Both the position numbers and the translations under genes were made by a program. A DNA stretch of 64,000 nucleotides from CAVPWP01 sp050789285 (GTDB lineage: Bacteria; Pseudomonadota; Alphaproteobacteria; Rhodobacterales; Rhodobacteraceae): contig NZ_JBOUVX010000002.1 in the NCBI RefSeq assembly GCF_050789285.1, positions 310,001 to 374,000 of the forward strand, read 5' to 3'. The notes beneath the pieces are model-generated. The model did not search any database. It had not been told where the DNA came from and saw only the letters and a program-made list of their open reading frames with translations. Positions 57,505 through 64,000 of the stretch are shown piece by piece. Each line of letters starts with the position of its first letter. The stretch's first letter is position 1.

Positions 57505-60500
57505 CGGTCACATCAGCGGCTACCGCGTGGTGATCGTCACGCTCGATGCCCATTCGGCGGGGCCGGCGGCACGGGTGTCCGAACGGCTGGCCGACGACTT
57601 TCCGGGGCTGACGGTGACGGTCCATGCGGCGGCGGAGTGGGCCGAGAACCCCGCGGCGCTGGCGCGTGCGAAGGACGATGTGCGGCACGGCGACATTGTC
57701 GTGGCGAACCTTCTGTTCATCGAAGAGCACATCACCGCGATCCTGCCCGAGCTCAAGGCCCGGCGCGACGCCTGCGACGCCATGATCGGGGTCATCGCCG
57801 ATCCGCAGGTCGTGCAGCTGACGCGGATGGGCGACCTCGACATGTCGAAGCCGGCCTCGGGCGCGATGCAGCTTCTCAAGAAGCTGCGCGGGTCGGGCAA
57901 GCCGTCGGCGTCGTCCGGCGAGAAGCAGATGAGGCTCCTGCGCCGGCTGCCCAAGATCCTGAAGTTCGTCCCGGGCAAGGCGCAGGACCTGCGCGCCTGG
58001 TTCCTGACGATGCAGTACTGGCTGGGCGGCTCGGACGACAACGTCGAGGCGATGATCCGCTTCCTGGTCGCCCGCTATTCCAGCGAACGCGCCTGGCGCG
58101 GAAAGCAGGCCGCGGCGCCGATCGACTATCCCGATGTCGGGCTGTACCACCCGGACCTGCCGGGCCACCGGATCGTCACTGATCTTGCCGATCTGCCCGG
58201 GCCCAAGGCGCCCGTGGCGACCGTGGGCCTGCTGATGCTGCGGTCCTATATCCTGGCCTCGGACACGGCGCATTACGATGCGGTGATCCGCGCCTTCGAG
58301 GCGAAGGGCATGCGCTGCATCCCGGCCTTTGCCGGCGGTCTCGACGGCCGTCCCGCGATCGAGGCCTATTTCAAGGGCCGGATCGACGCGATGGTGTCGC
58401 TGACCGGCTTCTCGCTGATCGGGGGGCCCGCCTACAACGACAGCGCGGCGGCGGTCACGGTTCTGACGGAGCTTGACGTTCCCTATCTTGCGGCCCACCC
58501 GCTCGAGTTCCAGACCCTGGGCCAGTGGGCGGCGTCCGAGGGCGGGCTGGGGCCGGTCGAGACGACGATGCTGATCGCCCTGCCCGAGATCGACGGCGCG
58601 ACGAACCCCACCGTCTTTGCCGGCCGACATGGCGAGGATCGCTGCACCGGGTGTTCGCACAATTGCGCCCGGCACGAGCACAGCCGCGCGATGTCGCCCT
58701 GCCACGAGCGGATCGAAAGCCTGTCGGAAAAGACCCTGCGCCTTGCGCGGCTGCGCCGACAGGAGAACGCCGAAAAGAAGGTGGCGGTCGTCCTTTTCGG
58801 CTTTCCGCCCAACGCCGGAGCGGTCGGAACGGCGGCCTACCTTTCGGTCTTCGAAAGCCTGTTCAACACGCTGCACGCGATGAAGCGGCAAGGCTATGAC
58901 CTTGAGCCGCCGGCCACGGTCGACGATCTGCGCGCGGCCATCCTGAAGGGGAACGCCGCCCAGTACGGACAGGAGGCCAACGTCGCGGCCTATGTCGACG
59001 CCGACACCATCGTGCGCACCACGCCGCCGCTGAAGGCGATCGAGGCGGTCTGGGGACCGGCCCCCGGCCGCATCCAGTCGGATGGCAAGGGTGTCTTCAT
59101 TCTGGGGGCGCAATTCGCCAAGGTCTTCGTCGGAGTGCAGCCGACCTTCGGATACGAAGGCGACCCGATGCGCCTTCTGTTCGAGCGGGGCTTCGCGCCG
59201 ACCCACGCCTTCGCGACGTTCTACCTGTGGGTCCGCAACACCTTTGGCGCGGACGTCGTGCTGCATTTCGGCATGCACGGCGCGCTTGAGTTCATGCCGG
59301 GCAAGCAGTCGGGAATGGGCGCCCGCGACTGGCCCGACCGCCTGATCGGCGAGATGCCGAACGTCTATCTTTATGCCTCGAACAACCCCTCGGAGGCGAC
59401 GCTGGCCAAGCGCCGGTCGAACGCCGTGACGGTCACGCACCTGACGCCCCCGCTGGCCGCGTCGGGCCTCTACAAGGGGCTGCTCGAGCTCAAGGATAGT
59501 CTGACGCGGTGGCGGGGGCTGTCGCCAGGCGCGCCCGATGCGGGCGAGCTGGCCGCGCTGATCCGCGACCAGGCCGCGGCGGTCGACCTGGACGGCGCCG
59601 ATCCGCAGCGGCTGTGGCTGATGCTTCTGGAAACCGAGGACGCGCTGATCCCGGACGGGCTTCATGTTGTCGGGCGGCCGATGGCCGAGGACGCGATCCG
59701 CGAGCATTTGAAGGTCATGGCCGACCAGGACGCCGACACGGCCGTACATGTCGCGCATCTGTTGCGCCAGCAGACCGAACTGCCGGCCCTGCTCAGGGCG
59801 TTGTCGGGCCGGTACATCGCGCCGGTTCCCGGCGGCGACCTGATCCGGTCGCCCGAGGTCCTGCCCACGGGCCGCAATATCCACGCCTTCGATCCGTTCC
59901 GGATGCCCACCGCCTTCGCGCTGGCTGACGGGGCAAGGCAGGCGCAGCTGCTGCTCGACACCCATTCCGCCATCCCGCGCACGGTCGCGCTGGTGTTGTG
60001 GGGATCCGACAACATCAAGTCCGATGGCGTGCCGATCGCGCAGGCCCTCGCGCTGATGGGGGCGAAGCCGCGCTTCGACGGCTATGGCCGGCTGTGCGGG
60101 GCCGACCTGATTCCGCTTGCCGAACTGGGTCGCCCGCGGATCGACGTGGTGATGACCTTGTCGGGGATCTTCCGCGATCTTCTGCCGCTTCAGACCCGCA
60201 TGCTGGCCGAGGCGGCCTGGAAATGCGCGACCGCCGAGGACGAACCGGCCGAGCGGAATTTCATCCGGGCCCACGCGCTGAGCTATGCCCAGTCGATGGG
60301 CTGCGACATGGAAACCGCGGCCCTGCGGGTCTTTTCGAACGCCGAGGGCGCCTATGGATCGAACGTCAATGCGCTGGTCGACAGTTCGGCCTTCGGCGAC
60401 GAGGACGAACTGGCGGACGCCTACGAGGCGCGCAAGTCCTTCGCCTATTCCCGCTTCGGCAAGGCCTCGGCGAACGCGGCGCTGCTGCAGCGGACGCTCA

Positions 60501-61045
60501 GGGACGTGGACGTCGCCTACCAGAACCTCGAGTCGGTCGAACTGGGGGTGACGACGGTCGACCATTACTTCGATACGCTGGGCGGCATCAGCCGGGCGGT
60601 GAAGCGCGCGAAGGGCGTGGAAGCCGCGATCTATATCGGCGACCAGACCCGTGGCGAGGCGAAGGTGCGCACGCTGAAGGACCAGGTCGCGCTTGAGACC
60701 AGGTCGCGCAGTCTCAACCCCAAATGGTTCGAGGGGATGCTGCGCCACGGCCACGAGGGCGTGCGCCAGATCGAGGCGCAGGTGACGAACACGATGGGCT
60801 GGTCGGCGACGACCGGCCAGGTCGAGCCCTGGGTCTATCAGCGGATCTCGGAGACCTTCGTTCTGGACGCCGAGATGAGGAAGCGCTTGTCGGCGCTGAA
60901 CCCGCAGGCGTCGGCGCGGATGGCGAACCGCCTGCTCGAGGCGCATGACCGCAAGTACTGGCACCCCGACGCGCAGACATTGGCCGCCCTTCAGGACGCG
61001 GCCGACGAGCTTGAGGACCGTCTCGAAGGGATCGCGGCGGAATGA
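57494..61045 (+). CDS. bchH: Magnesium chelatase subunit H (BchH)
   Basis: Porphyrin-binding subunit that inserts Mg into protoporphyrin IX with BchI and BchD (not in this window). 1183 residues, normal length. Starts MRDDGHISGYRVVIVTLDAHSAGPA. Landmarks are FAVYRI-type NLLFIEEHITAILPEL, RHGEDRCTGCSHNCARHEHS (cysteine-rich), VVLFGFPPNAGAVGTAAYLSVFESLFNTLHAM, HFGMHGALEFMPGKQSG, and the CobN-like end. Overlaps bchB by 11 bases; followed by the repeat element and bchL. Confidence 0.97.
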   Translation: MRDDGHISGYRVVIVTLDAHSAGPAARVSERLADDFPGLTVTVHAAAEWAENPAALARAKDDVRHGDIVVANLLFIEEHITAILPELKARRDACDAMIGVIADPQVVQLTRMGDLDMSKPASGAMQLLKKLRGSGKPSASSGEKQMRLLRRLPKILKFVPGKAQDLRAWFLTMQYWLGGSDDNVEAMIRFLVARYSSERAWRGKQAAAPIDYPDVGLYHPDLPGHRIVTDLADLPGPKAPVATVGLLMLRSYILASDTAHYDAVIRAFEAKGMRCIPAFAGGLDGRPAIEAYFKGRIDAMVSLTGFSLIGGPAYNDSAAAVTVLTELDVPYLAAHPLEFQTLGQWAASEGGLGPVETTMLIALPEIDGATNPTVFAGRHGEDRCTGCSHNCARHEHSRAMSPCHERIESLSEKTLRLARLRRQENAEKKVAVVLFGFPPNAGAVGTAAYLSVFESLFNTLHAMKRQGYDLEPPATVDDLRAAILKGNAAQYGQEANVAAYVDADTIVRTTPPLKAIEAVWGPAPGRIQSDGKGVFILGAQFAKVFVGVQPTFGYEGDPMRLLFERGFAPTHAFATFYLWVRNTFGADVVLHFGMHGALEFMPGKQSGMGARDWPDRLIGEMPNVYLYASNNPSEATLAKRRSNAVTVTHLTPPLAASGLYKGLLELKDSLTRWRGLSPGAPDAGELAALIRDQAAAVDLDGADPQRLWLMLLETEDALIPDGLHVVGRPMAEDAIREHLKVMADQDADTAVHVAHLLRQQTELPALLRALSGRYIAPVPGGDLIRSPEVLPTGRNIHAFDPFRMPTAFALADGARQAQLLLDTHSAIPRTVALVLWGSDNIKSDGVPIAQALALMGAKPRFDGYGRLCGADLIPLAELGRPRIDVVMTLSGIFRDLLPLQTRMLAEAAWKCATAEDEPAERNFIRAHALSYAQSMGCDMETAALRVFSNAEGAYGSNVNALVDSSAFGDEDELADAYEARKSFAYSRFGKASANAALLQRTLRDVDVAYQNLESVELGVTTVDHYFDTLGGISRAVKRAKGVEAAIYIGDQTRGEAKVRTLKDQVALETRSRSLNPKWFEGMLRHGHEGVRQIEAQVTNTMGWSATTGQVEPWVYQRISETFVLDAEMRKRLSALNPQASARMANRLLEAHDRKYWHPDAQTLAALQDAADELEDRLEGIAAE

Positions 61046-61071
61046 GGATCAGACCGGAGATATCGCGGGGC

Positions 61072-61121
61072 GCGCCGGGGGCTCTGCCCCCGGACCCCCG
61101 AGGTATTTCCGGCCAGAAGAA
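61072..61121 (+). repeat. Dispersed GC-rich repeat between bchH and bchL
   Basis: GCGCCGGGGG to CCAGAAGAA; inverted repeat GGGGGCTCTGCCCCC, then GGACCCCC and GGTATTTCC. Its purine-rich end runs into GAAGAAGGA, the only good ribosome binding site for bchL (ATG at 61134). Confidence 0.8.
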
Positions 61122-61133
61122 GGACATGACCGC

Positions 61134-62099
61134 ATGAGTCCGCTTGACGCCAAGCATCCCCCCGCCGCCCGCGCCAACGCGCGCGAGCAGGCCGGGCTCG
61201 AGGCGCGGGGCCTTTCCGCGCCGCCGATCCTGAAGGGCGAGGACGGCGAGGGATCGCTTCAGGTCCATCTCGACCCGTCGATGAAGATCGACGGGGCCAA
61301 GGTCTTTGCCGTCTACGGCAAGGGCGGGATCGGCAAGTCGACGACGAGCTCGAACCTGTCGGTCGCCTTCTCGAAGCTGGGCAAGCGGGTCCTGCAGATC
61401 GGCTGCGATCCCAAGCACGATTCGACCTTCACCCTGACGGGCCATCTTCAGCAGACGGTCATCGACATCCTCAAGGAGGTCGATTTCCACGCCGAGGAGC
61501 TGCGCCCCGAGGATTTCGTGGCCGAAGGGTTCAACGGCGTGAAGTGCGTCGAGGCGGGAGGGCCACCCGCCGGCACGGGCTGCGGCGGCTATGTCGTGGG
61601 CCAGACCGTGAAGCTGCTGAAGCAGCATCACATGCTGGAAGACACCGACGTGGTGATCTTCGACGTCCTGGGCGACGTGGTCTGCGGCGGATTCGCAGCC
61701 CCCCTTCAGCACGCCGACCGGGCGGTCATCGTCACCGCGAACGACTTCGATTCGATCTATGCGATGAACCGGATCATCGCGGCGGTGCAGGCCAAGTCGA
61801 AGAACTACAACGTGCGCCTTGCCGGCTGCGTCGCCAACCGCTCGCGCGAGACCAACGAGGTCGACCGCTACTGCAAGGAGGTCGGCTTCAAGCGGATCGC
61901 GCACATGCCCGACATCGACGCGATCCGCAGGTCGCGGCTGAAGAAGAAGACGCTGTTCGAGATGCCCGACGACGAGGACATCGTGATGGCCCGCGCCGAA
62001 TATGTCCGGCTGGCCGAGACGCTCTGGAACGGGACCGAGGGCCTGGCGCCCGAACCGCTCGAGGATCGGCGCATCTTCGAACTTCTGGGATTCGACTGA
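61134..62099 (+). CDS. bchL: Light-independent protochlorophyllide reductase iron-sulfur ATP-binding protein (BchL)
   Basis: NifH-like electron donor to BchNB. 321 residues. P-loop YGKGGIGKSTTSSNLS (61-76), the cluster ligands Cys150 in GTGCGGYV and Cys184 in VVCGGFAAPL, and switch regions CDPKHDSTFTLTG. The N-terminal about 50 residues are variable and disordered, as in relatives. Its ATG at 61134 follows GAAGAAGGA. An ATG 8 bases before is followed by a quick stop. Confidence 0.97.
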   Translation: MSPLDAKHPPAARANAREQAGLEARGLSAPPILKGEDGEGSLQVHLDPSMKIDGAKVFAVYGKGGIGKSTTSSNLSVAFSKLGKRVLQIGCDPKHDSTFTLTGHLQQTVIDILKEVDFHAEELRPEDFVAEGFNGVKCVEAGGPPAGTGCGGYVVGQTVKLLKQHHMLEDTDVVIFDVLGDVVCGGFAAPLQHADRAVIVTANDFDSIYAMNRIIAAVQAKSKNYNVRLAGCVANRSRETNEVDRYCKEVGFKRIAHMPDIDAIRRSRLKKKTLFEMPDDEDIVMARAEYVRLAETLWNGTEGLAPEPLEDRRIFELLGFD

Positions 62100-62773
62100 T
62101 GATCGAAACGGCGACATACGGCGCCACCCGCGCCCGTGTCGAAGACTACTTCGACCGCACCGCCACCCGCACGTGGGAGCGGCTGACCTCGGACGCGCCG
62201 GTGTCGCGGATCCGGCAGACCGTGCGCGAAGGGCGCGATCGGATGCGCGCGATCATGCTGTCGCGGCTGCCCGAGGATCTTGCCGGCGCGCGCGTGCTCG
62301 ACGCCGGCTGCGGCGCGGGCCAGATGACGGCCGAACTGGCCGCGCGCGGGGCCGACGTCGTGGCGGTGGACATCTCGCCGCAGCTTGTCGACATCGCGCG
62401 GGCGCGCCTGCCGCAGGACGTGGCGCATCGCGTGTCCTTCGCCTCGGGCGACATGCTGTCGCCGGACCTTGGCCGGTTCGACTTCGTCGTCGCGATGGAC
62501 AGTCTGATCTACTACGCCGAGGGCGATCTGGCTTCGGCGCTGAACGGGCTTGCCGCACGGACCGAGGCGGCGGTGGTCTTTACCGTTGCGCCGCGGACGC
62601 CGTTCCTGATGGCCTTCTGGGGTTTGGGCAAGCTGTTTCCCCGCGCGGACCGGTCGCCGGTGATGATCCCGCACAGCGCTCCGAAGCTTGCCGCCCGCGT
62701 GGCGGGTCTGCATCCGGTCGCGCGGGTGTCGCGCGGTTTCTACATCTCGCAATGCCTCGAGGTGCGTCGATGA
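62099..62773 (+). CDS. bchM: Magnesium protoporphyrin IX O-methyltransferase (BchM)
   Basis: S-adenosylmethionine-dependent methylation of the C13 propionate of Mg-protoporphyrin IX. 224 residues; ATG shares a base with the bchL stop (TGATG). SAM motif VLDAGCGAGQMTAELAARGADVVAVDIS (65-92). VREGRDRMRAIMLSRL precedes it and GDMLSPDLGRFDFVVAMDSLIYY follows. The stop overlaps lhaA (ATGA). Confidence 0.96.
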   Translation: MIETATYGATRARVEDYFDRTATRTWERLTSDAPVSRIRQTVREGRDRMRAIMLSRLPEDLAGARVLDAGCGAGQMTAELAARGADVVAVDISPQLVDIARARLPQDVAHRVSFASGDMLSPDLGRFDFVVAMDSLIYYAEGDLASALNGLAARTEAAVVFTVAPRTPFLMAFWGLGKLFPRADRSPVMIPHSAPKLAARVAGLHPVARVSRGFYISQCLEVRR

Positions 62774-64000
62774 TCATCCCGAAGTCAATCTTCAAGAACC
62801 TCTCGTCGGCCTGGCTGCCCTTTGCCGACGCGGCGTCGGACCAGTTGCCGCTTGGCCAGCTTCTGCGGCTTTCGCTGTTCCAGGTGTCGGTCGGCATGGC
62901 CACGGTCATGCTTCTGGGCACGCTGAACCGGGTGATGATCGTCGAACTTGGCGTGCCGGCCGCCGTCGTGGCGCTGATGATCGCGCTGCCGGTGCTGTCG
63001 GCGCCGTTCCGCGCGCTTCTGGGGTTCCGGTCGGACACCCACCGGTCGGCCATCGGCTGGAAACGCATTCCCTATCTGTGGTTCGGGTCGCTCTGGCAGA
63101 TGGGTGGCCTTGCCGTGATGCCCTTCGCGCTTATCGTGCTGTCGGGCGAACAGACGCTTGGCCCCCCCTGGGCGGGCGAAGCGCTGGCCGCCGTCGCCTT
63201 CCTGATGACCGGGCTGGGGATGCACATGACGCAGACGGCGGGCCTTGCGCTGGCCGCCGACCGCGCGACGGACGAGACGCGGCCGCGGGTCGTGGCGCTG
63301 CTTTACGTGATGTTCCTGATCGGGATGGCGGCCTCGTCGATCATCGTCGGCTGGCTTCTGCGCGATTTCTCGCCCCTGCGGCTGGTCCAGGTTGTGCAGG
63401 GCACGGCCCTGGTCACGCTGCTTCTGAACCTGATCGCGCTTTGGAAGCAGGAGCATGTCCGCCCGATGTCGAAGGCGGAACGCGAGGCACCGCGGCCACT
63501 GTTCCGCGACGCCTGGAACGATTTCGCCAGCGGCGGGGATGCGGGGCGGCTTCTGGCCGTTGTCTTCCTTGGCACCATGGCCTTCAACATGCAGGACGTC
63601 CTGCTCGAGCCCTATGGCGGGCAGATCCTGGGCCTGTCGGTGTCGTCGACCACGCTTCTGACCGCCACCTGGGCCGCAGGCGCGCTTCTCGGCTTCGGTC
63701 TTGCCGCGCGCTGGCTGGCGCGGGGCGACAGCGCCTATCGCATGGGCGCCAAGGGCATCCTGATCGGCATCGCGGCGTTTTCCTGCGTGATCTTCTCGGA
63801 TCCCGTGGGATCGCCCGCGCTGTTTTTCCTTGGCGCCACCGCCATCGGACTTGGCGGGGGGCTATTCTCGGTCTCGACGCTGACGGCGGCGATGACCATG
63901 CCGGCGGGCACCCTTGCCGGGCGCGGCCTGGCGCTGGGCGCCTGGGGTGCCGCGCAGGCCACCGCGGCCGGACTTGCCGTGGCCTTCGGCGGCGCCCTGC
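62770..64000 (+). CDS. lhaA: Light-harvesting 1 assembly protein LhaA (PucC family), 3' end outside window
   Basis: MFS-type protein that helps assemble the LH1 antenna. The frame is open from ATG 62770, overlapping the bchM stop (ATGA), to the window end, so about 410 residues are visible. Start MIIPKSIFKNLSSAWLPFADA, then LFQVSVGMATVMLLGTLNRVMIVEL, a PucC signature, GFRSDTHRSAIGWKRIPYLWFGSL and FLGTMAFNMQDVLLEPYGGQILGL. Gene order bchM-lhaA is standard; puhA would be expected next. Confidence 0.93.
   Translation, partial: MIIPKSIFKNLSSAWLPFADAASDQLPLGQLLRLSLFQVSVGMATVMLLGTLNRVMIVELGVPAAVVALMIALPVLSAPFRALLGFRSDTHRSAIGWKRIPYLWFGSLWQMGGLAVMPFALIVLSGEQTLGPPWAGEALAAVAFLMTGLGMHMTQTAGLALAADRATDETRPRVVALLYVMFLIGMAASSIIVGWLLRDFSPLRLVQVVQGTALVTLLLNLIALWKQEHVRPMSKAEREAPRPLFRDAWNDFASGGDAGRLLAVVFLGTMAFNMQDVLLEPYGGQILGLSVSSTTLLTATWAAGALLGFGLAARWLARGDSAYRMGAKGILIGIAAFSCVIFSDPVGSPALFFLGATAIGLGGGLFSVSTLTAAMTMPAGTLAGRGLALGAWGAAQATAAGLAVAFGGAL

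Noticed and set aside
57458..60964. Long minus-strand frame opposite bchH
   Set aside because: Same composition artefact; BchH on the plus strand is unambiguous.

Overview
The window reads as part of the chromosome of an aerobic anoxygenic phototrophic alphaproteobacterium of the Rhodobacterales (roseobacter/Rhodobacter type). The support is high GC content, RegB/SenC/RegA redox regulators, an alphaproteobacterial origin-type gene order, and a Rhodobacter-style photosynthesis gene cluster with PpsR/AerR control and bacteriochlorophyll a genes (bchF, N, B, H, L, M, G, P). The species cannot be named from the sequence alone.

Bases 1-16,700. Genes on the left run leftward (rsmG, mnmG, mnmE, rho, hemJ) and genes on the right run rightward (maf, aroE, coaE, dnaQ). 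Between them, at 5631-6021, is a gene-free stretch with an AT-rich segment and four DnaA-box-like 9-mers, which I call as the candidate oriC. The rightward synteny continues with secB, fxsA, a Tim44-like gene, mltA, an Smr gene, an MFS permease, hslU/hslV, a conserved protein of unknown function and trxA.

Bases 16,700-43,300. A leftward operon follows: a PAS protein in the DivL position, tsaE, amgK, murU, addB and addA. Next come regB, divergent from senC-regA, then a lipoprotein, a LysR regulator, a small ORF, an HD hydrolase, ahcY and an outer-membrane barrel gene with a hairpin over its ribosome binding site. After that are a DUF2853 gene, an EVE-domain gene, a YciI-like gene, gpsA and tsaD, then hemD with a Mic60-like membrane protein and HemY. 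A tRNA-Thr, about 800 bases of apparently decayed DNA and a GIDE-like membrane protein close the section.

Bases 43,300-47,400 hold one 1255-residue RTX (calcium-binding nonapeptide repeat) protein made of alternating repeat blocks and duplicated non-repeat modules.

Bases 47,400-64,000 are the photosynthesis gene cluster. idi, bchP, a pucC-like gene, bchG, ppsR and aerR run leftward. bchF, bchN, bchB, bchH, bchL, bchM and lhaA (cut by the window end) run rightward. Most neighbours overlap by four bases (ATGA). Four 18-bp PpsR/CrtJ palindromes (TGT-N12-ACA) are visible: one on each side of the divergent aerR/bchF promoter region and a tandem pair at bchG. Together with RegB/RegA in the same window, this gives oxygen and redox control (RegBA) and light/oxygen repression (PpsR, antagonised by the B12-binding AerR) of bacteriochlorophyll synthesis. 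Idi and BchP/BchG supply and attach the prenyl tail. BchNBL and BchH/M build the ring. BchF hydrates the vinyl group. The two PucC-family proteins probably assist antenna assembly or pigment delivery.
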